This document shows positions 21,275-34,530 of a stretch of 64,000 bases of DNA, in pieces (positions within the stretch are counted from its first letter, which is position 1; each line of letters opens with the position of its first letter). The notes beneath the pieces are model-generated. The model was given only the letters and a program-made list of their open reading frames with translations. It was not told the origin of the DNA and did not search any database. The translations under genes were made by a program, and so were the position numbers. This DNA comes from Sthenelais limicola (Eukaryota; Annelida; Polychaeta; Phyllodocida; Sigalionidae): assembly GCA_942159475.1 (NCBI GenBank), contig OW804099.1:2256486-2320485 (forward strand), in the 5' to 3' direction.

Positions 21275-24200
21275 TAGTCCGGCAGTGGGAGACCTTAACC
21301 CGGAAAACCCGGATAAAGTTTTTTTCTCTCTTGATTTATCATCTATGGGGTCCCTATATCACATTCCTGTGTGATGTGAAGTTCCTGACCTTGAGCAATT
21401 CGAGATATTCAAGATGGCTGCCACCGAACATGTCAAATCTGTAAACTGGCATATCTCTGCTTCTAATGGGGCTAGGAATATGTTCTAGGTGTCTAAATGC
21501 ATGTTTCATTAGCCTACAAATGTGGTACAGTCATTAAATAAATCATTGACCCAACAATTTCCAATGAAAATTGCATTATGGGGTAAAATAATTTAATTTG
21601 GCGGCAACCGATCCAGCAAATCTGTAAACAGGCATATCTCTGCTTCTAATGGGGCTAGGGATACATTCTAGGTGTCTAAATGTATGTTTTGGTAGCCTAC
21701 AAATGCAATACAGTTATTAAATAAATCATTGGCTCAACGGTTTCCAATTAAAATTGCATTATATTGTAAAATAGTTAAATTTGACCCATACCAACCCAGC
21801 AAATCTAGGCATATCTCTGCTTCTAATGGGGCTAGTTATACATTGAAGATGTCTAAGTGTATGTTTTGTTAGCCTACAAATGCAACACAGTCATTAAATA
21901 AATCATTAGCCCAATAATTCCCAATGAAATTTGCTTTTTTGTGTAAATTAATTCAATTTGACCGTAACTCAAATTACATGTCAAATCTTTAAACAGACAT
22001 AATGATATAGATCCCTGCTTCTAATGGGGTTAGGAATACATTCTAAATGTCATTTGCCTACAAATACATTACATCTGCATACATTTAGTCATTGGCCTAA
22101 TATCTGTCAATGAAGATTTCATTATGGTGTAAAAGAATTCATTATTTTGCAGTGTCTGTGACCCCTGTCTATGACCAAACTATGAATGAATTTTGAATGT
22201 TATCATACCATAACTGATATCATTGAATTCTGTATGGTCTTTGTAATAGGGTTATCAACACTAATCTCATAATGCTCTATATAACATGCATCCCATAGGA
22301 AGCATGCTCAACTTCTGAATGAATGGAAAGTATACCGTGCATGCGCATGTTTGATGGCAGTTGAGTCAACCCTTTTAAGGTTTGGTAAAGACTAATCAGG
22401 TATCATAGAAGTTACCCATCACCCTCAGACTTTCAAAACTTACTCACACCTTGAGCAGAGTTTTCAAAACCTTTGTCACAATGAGGGTCAAGGGAAAAGT
22501 GGCATTATATTGTTGATTGAACATAAGGAGGAAGCATCATCTAAGATTATTATTGTGACAAGCTATCCAATGGGCAAGAATCTCTAACCAGATGGACTTG
22601 TAGACATCACAACAGGTTATGCTATTAGTTAGAAGTTCAGTCCTCTGTCTGCTCTACTCTTGCTAAATAGTTTTCTCATCTCCACCCTCATCCATCTTTC
22701 AAATATCTTTGTTCTTCTCATTATAACAACCTTACAACTTTACAAATTTCAAAATCCAGATTAGGCAATAAGACCAATGCCCCTAAAACTAAAACTAACA
22801 AGGCAAGGTAGGGCCGGAAGGTACACCAGTCATGGTTAAGCTCTTTGGTAGACCAGATTATCTACAGCCTGCATCAGGAAAACAGGAATTTATATCCATT
22901 TAAGAGTCACGTCTGCATGTAATGTTGAATGACAGTTTGCCTGGTGATGTCCTGCTTTACCTACCCATTTACTGACCATCACACATTCCAAAGCAGAACA
23001 CACTACTCAATAAATATTGAATAAAATGCTATATTCCTGCATTACATTTGGTTGTTCAAATTAATGAGTAATGAAATCTATCATTGATTTTACCTCAAAC
23101 ATGAGGCCATAGCTTTCAAATATTGACAAAATATATGAAGGAAGTTCACAGGACAGCGGTTTGTAAACAGCAACATTGCCTTATGAAAACCCTCAACCCA
23201 GGTTTATTGAAATGAATTATGCTGCTTCTGTTAATGTCTCATTGAATTTGATGTGTGTAACAGGGTGAACTCCAAGGACATTTACACTTCTTCCCAATAG
23301 CTAAGGCACAGTCAACAAATAGTTGGTAGAACTGATAAAAATTCCTGAAGCAATGTTCACAAGTCTGCCAGGGTAGAGTGGTTCAATAGAAATGGGTAGA
23401 AATTGTCCACAAAATCTGTTTTCTCATCTTTGACACTTCCTCTGTATGCTCTAATGAGGTGACATGTGTCTATGCTTTTAACAATTCTGCTCCAGGATTG
23501 GAAACTGTTAAGTCTAGGTTTTTGCAATTTAGGCATGCTGGGAAACAACCTACAAGAACTTGCTGGTAATTACCAAAGATCATGAGGGTTGGTTCAAGGG
23601 CCTGGTCTGTTAATATTCCTTGAAACAGGCCTGCGCATAGGTGAATGATTTACCCTCCATTCATTCAGGAAAGTTTAGGCAACCTATTAGGCATGAGTTC
23701 CCAAAATGAGTTTTATAGGCAGTAATACATAGTATTCACGCGATGTCACCCAGTCAGTGGCTATCCCCATTGGCAGCGGTATTGTGTGTCTGCTTAGAGA
23801 GTGGAAGTCAGCAGATTGAAAGGCTTTTCCCCTGACTATATAAGCATACTTTAGATTGCATTTGCTAAAACTTTTGGAGGTGAAAATGGCAGCCTTGGAG
23901 CACATGCATATGTCCAGGTAATATTTACAAGGGGTGATACAGAACATAGCTAGCCTAGGCCAGTGCGGTGACATCAATGAATACTATGTATAGCGCATGA
24001 CACCCTGCGGTTAAGGAGCTTAGCAATATTTTTTATCACATTTGAAGCGCAAGACAAAGGAATGATAAACAAAGAATATGGTTATGGTCTTTTCATAGAC
24101 TAAATCTGACAAACAATAATGCATATAATGAATTATTTTACATCATAATGAAATCTTCATTGACAAATATTAGGCCAATGATTAAATGTATGCAGATGTA

Positions 24201-25000
24201 ATGTATTTGTAGGCAAATGACATTTAGAATGTATTCCTAACCCCATTAGAAGCAGGGATCTATATCATTATGTCTGTTTAAAGATTTGACATGTAATTTG
24301 AGTTACGGTCAAATTGAATTAATTTACACAAAAAAGCAAATTTCATTGGGAATTATTGGGCTAATGATTTATTTAATGACTGTGTTGCATTTGTAGGCTA
24401 ACAAAACATACACTTAGACATCTACAATGTATAACTAGCCCCATTAGAAGCAGAGATATGCCTAGATTTGCTGGGTTGGTATGGGTCAAATTTAACTATT
24501 TTACAATATAATGCAATTTTAATTGGAAACCGTTGAGCCAATGATTTATTTAATAACTGTATTGCATTTGTAGGCTACCAAAACATACATTTAGACACCT
24601 AGAATGTATCCCTAGCCCCATTAGAAGCAGAGATATGCCTGTTTACAGATTTGCTGGATCGGTTGCCGCCAAATTAAATTATTTTACCCCATAATGCAAT
24701 TTTCATTGGAAATTGTTGGGTCAATGATTTTTTTAATGACTGTATCACATTTGTAGGCTAATGAAACATGCATTTAGACACCTAGAACATATTCCTAGCC
24801 CCATTAGAAGCAGAGATATGCCAGTTTACAGATTTGACATCTTGAAGCCATCTTGAATATCTTGAATTGCTCAAGGTCAGGAACTTCACATCACACAGGA
24901 ATGTGATATAGGGACCCCATAGATGATAAATCAAGAGAGAAAAAAACTTTATCTGGGATTTCCGGGTTAGGCCAAAATTTGCCTTTCCACTGCCGGACTA
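21275..25000. mobile_element. Foldback-type DNA transposon with 880-bp arms
   Basis: Ends are TAGTCCGGCAGTGG and its exact complement, flanked by AGG on both sides (21272-21274, 25001-25003). The left arm 21275-22154 and right arm about 24125-25000 are inverted copies of high identity. Each arm holds four subrepeats of about 180 bp containing CTGCTTCTAATGGGG (for example 21451, 21634, 21811 and 22015). The 1.97-kb centre has no ORF I can assign to a transposase, so the element appears non-autonomous. A 3-bp target duplication is inferred by comparing with the uninterrupted second copy of the host segment. Confidence 0.9.
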
Positions 25001-25094
25001 AGGGATTTTGTCCAATTGTGTTTGCTTCATGTCGCTCACCGGTGGCCTTTATCTCTCAGCAGAGTCTTTTAAACTCTTGTATCAACATATTATA

Positions 25095-25314
25095 GCGGAA
25101 CTCCACTAGAGAGAAAAACGGCGGCGACAAATTTTGTTGTTGCCCACTAACATCAGCTCATTTCATGTTTGCAATGAAAACGCAAATGGAGGAGTGTCAG
25201 ATGTGTTGCCACATTCTCTGGGAACTGTTGTTTCTGTATGGATATTTGTTGCAACAATTTAGTGGGCAACAACAAAACTTGTCGACACTGTTTTTCTCTC
25301 TAGTGGAGTCGCTG
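25095..25314. mobile_element. Hairpin MITE in duplicated segment
   Basis: About 220 bp; GCGGAACTCCACTAGAGAG at the left is mirrored at the right as CTCTAGTGGAGTCGC. TATA flanks both sides and is single in the uninterrupted copy, so it is the probable target duplication. The inverted repeat is about 60 bp per side. Confidence 0.9.
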
Positions 25315-25380
25315 TATAACGGCAGCAGAATATTAGTAAATTGTGTTGGTAAGTTTGTGATGGTAAAAGCTGAGAACGCT

Positions 25381-25670
25381 CAGTTAACGTTAGTCCAAAA
25401 CTAAAGATTTTCTATGTTTGTGTGTGATTTGCTCATATTAATTCCGTTCTGTTCCAAACCATCTAGAAGTCATTTGACAAAGATTTTGGAGGATTTTGTC
25501 CGTTTCTTTTAGTTACACATATATTGTCGCACCCTGCAGTGGCCATCATCTCTCAGCCGATTCTTTCAACCTCTTGCATAAAAATATAACAGTTGCAGAA
25601 TATTAGTAAATTCGGTAAGATATTGATGGTAAGTTTGTGATGGTAATTGCTGAGGATGTAGCTGTACCTG
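25381..25670 (+). repeat. Tandem-duplication copy 2, uninterrupted
   Basis: About 290 bp from TTAACGTTAGTCC to GCTGAGGATG. It lacks both transposons found in copy 1 and so serves as the natural empty-site reference. Confidence 0.8.
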
Positions 25671-25689
25671 CATCACTGTACCAGCAATA

Positions 25690-28600
25690 ACCCAGCCTGC
25701 AGCACAACCCACTCTCCCTGTCCTACTCACCCCAGCACAACCCACTCTCCCTGTCCTACTCACCCCAGCCTGCACCACAACCCACTCTCCCTGTCCTACT
25801 CACCCCAGCACAACCCACTCTCCCTGTCCTACTCACCCCAGCACAACCCACTCTCCCTGTTCTACTCACCCCAGCACAACCCACTCTCCCTGTCCTACTC
25901 ACCCCAGCACAACCCACTCTCCCTGTCCTACTCACCCCAGCACAACCCACTCTCCCTGTCCTACTCACCCCAGCACAACCCACTCTCCCTGTCCTACTCA
26001 CCCCAGCACAACCCACTCTCCCTGTCCTACTCACCCCAGCACAACCCACTCTCCCTGTTCTACTCACCCCAGCACAACCCACTCTCCCTGTCCTACTCAC
26101 CCTAGCCTGCACCACAACCCACTCTCCCTGTCCTACTCACCCCAGCACAACCCACTCTCCCTGTCCTACTCACCCCAGCACAACCCACTCTCCCTGTCCT
26201 ACTCACCCCAGCACAACCCACTCTCCCTGTCCTACTCACCCCAGCACAACCCACTCTCCCTGTCCTACTCACCCTAGCACAACCCACTCTCCCTGTCCTA
26301 CTCACCCCACCACAACCCACTCTCCCTGTCCTACTCACCCCACCACAACCCACTCTCCCTGTCCTACTCACCCCAGCATACCCCACTCTCCCTGTCCTAC
26401 TCACCCCAGCACAACCCACTCTCCCTGTCCTACTCACCCCACCACAACCCACTCTCCCTGTCCTACTCACCCCAGCACAACCCACTCTCCCTGTCCTACT
26501 CACCCCAGCACAACCCACTCTCCCTGTCCTACTCACCCCAGCCTGCACCACAACCCACTCTCCCTGTCCTACTCACCCCAGCACAACCCACTCTCCCTGT
26601 CCTACTCACCCCAGCACAACCCACTCTCCCTGTCCTACTCACCCCAGCATAACCCACTCTCCCTGTCCTACTCACCCCACCACAACCCACTCTCCCTGTC
26701 CTACTCACCCCAGCACAACCCACTCTCCCTGTCCTACTCACCCCAGCACAACCCACTCTCCCTGTCCTACTCACCCCAGCACAACCCACTCTCCCTGTCC
26801 TACTCACCCCAGCCTGCAGCACAACCCACTCTCCCTGTCCTACTCACCCCAGCCTGCACCACAACCCACTCTCCCTGTCCTACTCACCCCAGCACAACCC
26901 ACTCTCCCTGTCCTACTCACCCCAGCACAACCCACTCTCCCTGTCCTACTCACCCCAGCACAACCCACTCTCCCTGTCCTACTCACCCCAGCCTGCACCA
27001 CAACCCACTCTCCCTGTCCTACTCACCCCAGCACAACCCACTCTCCCTGTCCTACTCACCCCAGCACAACCCACTCTCCCTGTCCTACTCACCCCAGCAT
27101 ACCCCACTCTCCCTGTCCTACTCACCCCAGCATACCCCACTCTCCCTGTCCTACTCACCCCAGCATACCCCACTCTCCCTGTCCTACTCACCCCAGCCTG
27201 CACCACAACCCACTCTCCCTGTCCTACTCACCCCAGCACAACCCACTCTCCCTGTCCTACTCACCCCAGTACAACCCACTCTCCCTGTCCTACTCACCCC
27301 AGCCTGCACCACAACCCACTCTCCCTGTCCTACTCACCCCAGCACAACCCACTCTCCCTGTCCTACTCACCCCAGCACAACCCACTCTCCCTGTTCTACT
27401 CACCCCAGCACAACCCACTCTCCCTGTCCTACTCACCCCAGCACAACCCACTCTCCCTGTCCTACTCACCCCAGCACAACCCACTCTCCCTGTCCTACTC
27501 ACCCCAGCACAACCCACTCTCCCTGTCCTACTCACCCCAGCACAACCCACTCTCCCTGTCCTACTCACCCCAGCACAACCCACTCTCCCTGTTCTACTCA
27601 CCCCAGCACAACCCACTCTCCCTGTCCTACTCACCCTAGCCTGCACCACAACCCACTCTCCCTGTCCTACTCACCCCAGCACAACCCACTCTCCCTGTCC
27701 TACTCACCCCAGCACAACCCACTCTCCCTGTCCTACTCACCCCAGCACAACCCACTCTCCCTGTCCTACTCACCCCAGCACAACCCACTCTCCCTGTCCT
27801 ACTCACCCTAGCACAACCCACTCTCCCTGTCCTACTCACCCCACCACAACCCACTCTCCCTGTCCTACTCACCCCACCACAACCCACTCTCCCTGTCCTA
27901 CTCACCCCAGCATACCCCACTCTCCCTGTCCTACTCACCCCAGCACAACCCACTCTCCCTGTCCTACTCACCCCACCACAACCCACTCTCCCTGTCCTAC
28001 TCACCCCAGCACAACCCACTCTCCCTGTCCTACTCACCCCAGCACAACCCACTCTCCCTGTCCTACTCACCCCAGCCTGCACCACAACCCACTCTCCCTG
28101 TCCTACTCACCCCAGCACAACCCACTCTCCCTGTCCTACTCACCCCAGCACAACCCACTCTCCCTGTCCTACTCACCCCAGCATAACCCACTCTCCCTGT
28201 CCTACTCACCCCACCACAACCCACTCTCCCTGTCCTACTCACCCCAGCACAACCCACTCTCCCTGTCCTACTCACCCCAGCACAACCCACTCTCCCTGTC
28301 CTACTCACCCCAGCACAACCCACTCTCCCTGTCCTACTCACCCCAGCCTGCAGCACAACCCACTCTCCCTGTCCTACTCACCCCAGCCTGCACCACAACC
28401 CACTCTCCCTGTCCTACTCACCCCAGCACAACCCACTCTCCCTGTCCTACTCACCCCAGCACAACCCACTCTCCCTGTCCTACTCACCCCAGCACAACCC
28501 ACTCTCCCTGTCCTACTCACCCCAGCCTGCACCACAACCCACTCTCCCTGTCCTACTCACCCCAGCACAACCCACTCTCCCTGTCCTACTCACCCCAGCA

Positions 28601-31389
28601 CAACCCACTCTCCCTGTCCTACTCACCCCAGCATACCCCACTCTCCCTGTCCTACTCACCCCAGCATACCCCACTCTCCCTGTCCTACTCACCCCAGCAT
28701 ACCCCACTCTCCCTGTCCTACTCACCCCAGCCTGCACCACAACCCACTCTCCCTGTCCTACTCACCCCAGCACAACCCACTCTCCCTGTCCTACTCACCC
28801 CAGTACAACCCACTCTCCCTGTCCTACTCACCCCAGCACAACCCACTCTCCCTGTCCTACTCACCCCAGCACAACCCACTCTCCCTGTCCTACTCACCCC
28901 AGCCTGCAGCACAACCCACTCTCCCTGTCCTACTCACCCCAGCACAACCCACTCTCCCTGTCCTACTCACCCCAGCACAACCCACTCTCCCTGTCCTACT
29001 CACCCCAGTACAACCCACTCTCCCTGTCCTACTCACCCCAGCACAACCCACTCTCCCTGTCCTACTCACCCCAGCCTGCACCACAACCCACTCTCCCTGT
29101 CCTACTCACCCCAGCACAACCCACTCTCCCTGTCCTACTCACCCCAGCACAACCCACTCTCCCTGTTCTACTCACCCCAGCACAACCCACTCTCCCTGTC
29201 CTACTCACCCCAGCACAACCCACTCTCCCTGTCCTACTCACCCCAGCACAACCCACTCTCCCTGTCCTACTCACCCCAGCACAACCCACTCTCCCTGTCC
29301 TACTCACCCCAGCACAACCCACTCTCCCTGTCCTACTCACCCCAGCACAACCCACTCTCCCTGTTCTACTCACCCCAGCACAACCCACTCTCCCTGTCCT
29401 ACTCACCCTAGCCTGCACCACAACCCACTCTCCCTGTCCTACTCACCCCAGCACAACCCACTCTCCCTGTCCTACTCACCCCAGCACAACCCACTCTCCC
29501 TGTCCTACTCACCCCAGCACAACCCACTCTCCCTGTCCTACTCACCCCAGCACAACCCACTCTCCCTGTCCTACTCACCCTAGCACAACCCACTCTCCCT
29601 GTCCTACTCACCCCACCACAACCCACTCTCCCTGTCCTACTCACCCCACCACAACCCACTCTCCCTGTCCTACTCACCCCAGCATACCCCACTCTCCCTG
29701 TCCTACTCACCCCAGCACAACCCACTCTCCCTGTCCTACTCACCCCACCACAACCCACTCTCCCTGTCCTACTCACCCCAGCACAACCCACTCTTCCTGT
29801 CCTACTCACCCCAGCACAACCCACTCTCCCTGTCCTACTCACCCCAGCCTGCACCACAACCCACTCTCCCTGTCCTACTCACCCCAGCACAACCCACTCT
29901 CCCTGTCCTACTCACCCCAGCACAACCCACTCTCCCTGTCCTACTCACCCCAGCATAACCCACTCTCCCTGTCCTACTCACCCCACCACAACCCACTCTC
30001 CCTGTCCTACTCACCCCAGCACAACCCACTCTCCCTGTCCTACTCACCCCAGCACAACCCACTCTCCCTGTCCTACTCACCCCAGCACAACCCACTCTCC
30101 CTGTCCTACTCACCCCAGCCTGCAGCACAACCCACTCTCCCTGTCCTACTCACCCCAGCCTGCACCACAACCCACTCTCCCTGTCCTACTCACCCCAGCA
30201 CAACCCACTCTCCCTGTCCTACTCACCCCAGCACAACCCACTCTCCCTGTCCTACTCACCCCAGCACAACCCACTCTCCCTGTCCTACTCACCCCAGCCT
30301 GCACCACAACCCACTCTCCCTGTCCTACTCACCCCAGCACAACCCACTCTCCCTGTCCTACTCACCCCAGCACAACCCACTCTCCCTGTCCTACTCACCC
30401 CAGCATACCCCACTCTCCCTGTCCTACTCACCCCAGCATACCCCACTCTCCCTGTCCTACTCACCCCAGCATACCCCACTCTCCCTGTCCTACTCACCCC
30501 AGCCTGCACCACAACCCACTCTCCCTGTCCTACTCACCCCAGCACAACCCACTCTCCCTGTCCTACTCACCCCAGTACAACCCACTCTCCCTGTCCTACT
30601 CACCCCAGCACAACCCACTCTCCCTGTCCTACTCACCCCAGCACAACCCACTCTCCCTGTCCTACTCACCCCAGCCTGCAGCACAACCCACTCTCCCTGT
30701 CCTACTCACCCCAGCACAACCCACTCTCCCTGTCCTACTCACCCCAGCACAACCCACTCTCCCTGTCCTACTCACCCCAGTACAACCCACTCTCCCTGTC
30801 CTACTCACCCCAGCACAACCCACTCTCCCTGTCCTACTCACCCCAGCACAACCCACTCTCCCTGTCCTACTCACCCCAGCACAACCCACTCTCCCTGTCC
30901 TACTCACCCCAGCACAACCCACTCTCCCTGTCCTACTCACCCCAGCACAACCCACTCTCCCTGTCCTACTCACCCCAGCACAACCCACTCTCCCTGTCCT
31001 ACTCACCCCAGCACAACCCACCCTCCCTGTCCTACTCACCCCAGCACAACCCACTCTCCCTGTCCTACTCACCCCAGCACAACCCACTCTCCCTGTCCTA
31101 CTCACCCCAGCACAACCCACTCTCCCTGTCCTACTCACCCCAGCCTGCAGCACAACCCACTCTCCCTGTCCTACTCACCCCAGCACAACCCACTCTCCCT
31201 GTCCTACTCACCCCAGCACAACCCACTCTCCCTGTCCTACTCACCCCAGCCTGCAGCACAACCCACTCTCCCTGTCCTACTCACCCCACCACAACCCACT
31301 CTCCCTGTCCTACTCACCCCAGCACAACCCACTCTCCCTGTCCTACTCACCCCAGCACAACCCACTCTCCCTGTCCTACTCACCCCAGC
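25690..31389 (+). repeat. 33-bp minisatellite with higher-order structure
   Basis: About 5.7 kb and roughly 170 units with core CACAACCCACTCTCCCTGTC. Most units are 33 bp; recurring 40-bp variants insert CCTGCAC or CCTGCAG. Point variants (GTTCTA, CATACC, CCACCAC, GTACAAC, CCCTAGC) repeat in the same order, with spacings of 1534 bp between the first and second blocks (25756 to 27290) and 1772 bp between the second and third (27290 to 29062). Because 33 is divisible by three, the minus strand reads as repeated GVSRTGRVGCA. The frame is reset at each 40-bp unit, so a protein is unlikely. Confidence 0.97.
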
Positions 31390-31396
31390 TATATAT

Positions 31397-31632
31397 GGGT
31401 CAGATTTTCAGAAAATGTACAATTGGCAGCTCTACACATTTAGGAAATTCTGCTCAATTTGGCTGAAAAATGATGTATAGCGGGTATATCTGAGTACATT
31501 TTGGATCGTATTAATTTCAACTATCAGTTTTGTTATGTTAAACTGCATTTTGTAGCTCATTTTTGTCTTAAATTTGGGTTATTGGAGAGGATTGGTGAAG
31601 GCGAATTGTACATTTTCTGAAAATCTGACCCA
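31397..31632. mobile_element. Family A MITE, copy 6
   Basis: Complete copy that starts 7 bp after the last minisatellite unit. Flanks are ATAT and ACAT, a possible diverged 4-bp target duplication. Confidence 0.9.
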
Positions 31633-31732
31633 CATCTATGATTATTAGGTACATAGTCTGTAAGAGGTAGTGAGCGTGTATTAATCTATGGAGGCAGGAG
31701 CAGGTTGATATGAGACAAATGGCGGTAATGTG

Positions 31733-32043
31733 TGTGTGTGTGGGGGGGGGGGAGGTAATGTGGGGGGCTGGAGGGGTATGGGGAATGTGTAGGTGTATAT
31801 TAGGGTTAAAGGCAGGAGGAGACACTTAATTACACTACATGGGGACTAGGGACAGAGGTGGGGGGGGGGAATATAGAGGGGAAGAGGGGAGGGGGACTAC
31901 AGGAGAGAGAAGTTGGGAGAGAACAAGGGACAGGGAGAGAGACAGAGTGGAGTGTGAGAGGGGGAGAGGGAGAGGGGGAAAGAGAGAGAGAGAAGAGAAA
32001 GAGGGAGAGGAGAGAGGGAGATAGGGTGAGAGAAGGAGAGAGA

Positions 32044-32107
<64 letters not shown>

Positions 32108-32115
32108 TAGAGTGG
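31733..32115 (+). repeat. GA-rich tract
   Basis: Begins with GT/G runs, then about 250 bases of purine-rich GAGA sequence, with pure GA dinucleotides near 32060-32102. Confidence 0.9.
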
Positions 32116-32580
32116 ACAGAGAGTAGAGAGAGTAAAGGAATGAAAGCACAAAGGCAGCTACATAAGGAAACACAGAATTAAAAGCAGAGAATTTGTGCCC
32201 AACACAGAGGGAATAGTAGTGAATAAAGAGGATCATCTGAAAGAGAATGTGGTACTATACCAGAGAGAGCCGGAGGGGGAGGGGGGGGGGGGGGGGGTGC
32301 AGGTAGCACAGAGAGAGAGCCCGGGGGTGGGGAGAGGGAGCCCGGGGGTGGGAGGGAGAGAGAGTGTGAGAGATAGAGAGGAGGCAAGCATGAAGTAGAC
32401 CCATAAAACAGTCATCAAACAGGAAGCGGAAGTAGCAGCAGCACACCTTCCCGTCATGCCCCGCAGCCTGGACAGGATAAGAACTCTCTCGTGTAGGAGG
32501 TAGATTTATGTTCCGTGTTGAGGTAGCAGTGGTGGGAGGGGGTTTGGTGTCAATGGGGGTAGATGGGGGGATATAAATAG
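32116..32580. other. Low-complexity flank
   Basis: Purine-rich, with a run of about 17 G near 32281-32297 and two CCCGGGGGTGGG units. No gene is supported. Confidence 0.5.
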
Positions 32581-32718
32581 ATGGAACCTAGCAAGGGTGA
32601 AGTCTGTACACTTGTTATTGACCGAGGGAGCGCGGGAAGTTAGAGGGCTTTAGCCCGAGATCTTCTGTGCTCCCGAGGTCACTAACAAGTGTACAGACTT
32701 CACCCGAGCTTTGTTCCA
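32581..32718. mobile_element. Family E hairpin, copy 1
   Basis: Arms 32596-32617 and 32683-32704 are exact complements (GGTGAAGTCTGTACACTTGT...). An inner pair, GACCGAGGGAGC and GCTCCCGAGGTC, continues the stem, and the outer edge pairs ATGGAAC with GTTCCAT. The whole unit is close to one long hairpin. Confidence 0.85.
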
Positions 32719-33344
32719 TATTTATTACACCCTATTGATAAATAAAAAATATAAATAATTAAAAATAAAAGAAGTAATTTACGTTTTGGGCGGACCTATT
32801 TGTTGTATGTCCCCAGGGTGACATAACTCACATGTTATGCACCACCTTGACCAAGTGTGACATACAATGCTGAAGGTATAGGAAGCAACAGCACAGGGGA
32901 GTATAAGGGGTGGAATACCTTACTAGGCATGATGTGCATTAGACTGGTACCTATTTCATCATTTCTCAATATTCAACCTTCATCTCATCCCATTATTCCA
33001 TTCATTATTTCATCCAGCATCCTGTGGGATGTTGTATAATTTACCTTACCAAACTGTAACTTTTGCATAATATCTAAATTTTTAATTTAATTTAATTCGT
33101 TTAGTATGACATGATTTAGGGTACTGATAGAATACATACAATTTTGCTATGCAATTAATACATTATCTCAATGTAGAATTATTGTAAATTTTACCGAGCA
33201 CGACGAAAATGGGGGAGAGATTGTTTTTAATTTCCTGAATAAAAAGATGAAAATATTCAATACAATTTACACTAGACAGTCCAGTCCAGACGCCATGTCA
33301 CTGCGGTCAGTTAGGTCCATTTCCTTGTCTGCACATTTCTATTA
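32719..33344. other. Intergenic, nothing recognised
   Basis: AT-rich. No gene or named repeat. Confidence 0.45.
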
Positions 33345-33579
33345 GGGTCAGATTTTCATAAAATGTACAATTGGCAGCTGTACACATTCAGTAGATTCTG
33401 CTAAATTAGGCTGCAATTTGGTCAATACTAGGTAAATTCGAGTATATTCAGCATTGCATTGATTCTAGCAATCTGTTTGGTTAGGTTGAACTGTATTTCA
33501 AACAATATTTTTGTCTGAAATTTTGGTTATTTGAGAGAATTGGTGAAGGTGAATTGTACATTTTCTGGATACTTCACCC
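33345..33579. mobile_element. Family A MITE, copy 7
   Basis: Left end GGGTCAG, right end of the alternative type CTTCACCC. Flanks are ATTA and ATTT. Confidence 0.85.
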
Positions 33580-33713
33580 ATTTATAAAGTGACCCCCTGC
33601 ACTCTCATCCCCCCGCCACACAAATACATTAGTCTCAACGAGTCGTCATTAGGTTCACTTGAGTGATACACAAGTGTCTACATCAGACAGGTTTAATGGT
33701 ATATCTCCCAGTC

Positions 33714-33770
33714 TCACAGTCTCACAGTCTCACAGTCACACAGTCTCACAGTCTCACAGTCTCACAGTTG
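33714..33770 (+). repeat. Short CAGTCTCA tandem repeat
   Basis: About seven units of CAGTCTCA or CAGTCACA. Confidence 0.9.
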
Positions 33771-33854
33771 GCGCAGGGTTTATTTTATTCCAATGATTGG
33801 CAAGAACAGGAAGATATAATCATGCCAATAATTATGGACCACTGTTGTAGCAAT

Positions 33855-34387
33855 GGCACAGAGAGAGGGAGAAGAGAGAGAGAGGGAGAGAGGGGGAGAG
33901 AGAGAGAGAGGGGGAGAGAGAGAGGGAGAGAGAGAGGGAGGGAGAGAGAGGGGGAGAGAGAGAGGGAGGAGAGAGGGAGAGAGAGGGGGAGAGAGAGAGG
34001 GAGGAGAGAGGGAGAGAGAGAGGGAGAGAGAGGGGGAGAGAGAGAGGGAGGAGAGAGGGAGAGAGAGAGGGAGGGAGAGAGAGGGGGAGAGAGAGAGGGA
34101 GGAGAGAGGGAGAGAGAGGGGGAGAGATTGAGAGGGAGAGGGGGAGAGAGAGGGGGAGAGAGGGAGAGAGAGGGGGAGAGAGAGAGGGAGGAGAGAGGGA
34201 GAGAGAGAGGGAGGGAGAGGAGAGAGAGCGAGAGAGAGGAGAGAGGGAGAGAGGGAGAGAGGGAGAGAGAGGGAGAGAGAGAGGGAGAGAGGTGAGAGAG
34301 CAAGAGAGAGAGAGGAGAGAGGGAGAGAGGGAGAGAGAGGGAGAGAGAGAGGGAGAGAGGTGAGAGAGCAAGAGAGAGAGAGAGAGC

Positions 34388-34418
<31 letters not shown>

Positions 34419-34530
34419 GAGGAGAGAGAGAGCGAGATAGAGAGGAGAGAGAGAGCGAGAGCGAGAGAGAGAGAAGGTGAGGAAGAGAAAAGAGGGAGAG
34501 AGACAGAGAGGGACAGGGGGAGACAAGGAC
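33855..34530 (+). repeat. GA-rich tract, about 680 bp
   Basis: Near-pure purine strand of GAGAGG units with a complex local period. Six frames are open over long distances only because of composition. Confidence 0.95.

Larger units (their letters stand above)
21168..25380 (+). repeat. Tandem-duplication copy 1, split by two transposons
   Basis: The pieces 21168-21274, 25001-25094 and 25315-25380 join to give a segment matching copy 2 at 25381-25670 from TTAACGTTGGTC to GATGGTAA and AGCTGAG. The foldback element and the hairpin MITE sit in the two interruptions and are absent from copy 2. Confidence 0.8.

Noticed and set aside
23687..23977. 96-codon ORF in the centre of the foldback element as its transposase
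   Set aside because: Too short, with no catalytic or DNA-binding motif visible.
25756..31153. Series of minus-strand ORFs with repeated GVSRTGRVGCA
   Set aside because: They follow from a 33-bp repeat unit lacking stops; the frame shifts at each 40-bp unit and there is no promoter, splice logic or known protein.
25690..31389. Possible CRISPR array
   Set aside because: Units are contiguous with no unique spacers, and the genome is eukaryotic; it is a minisatellite.
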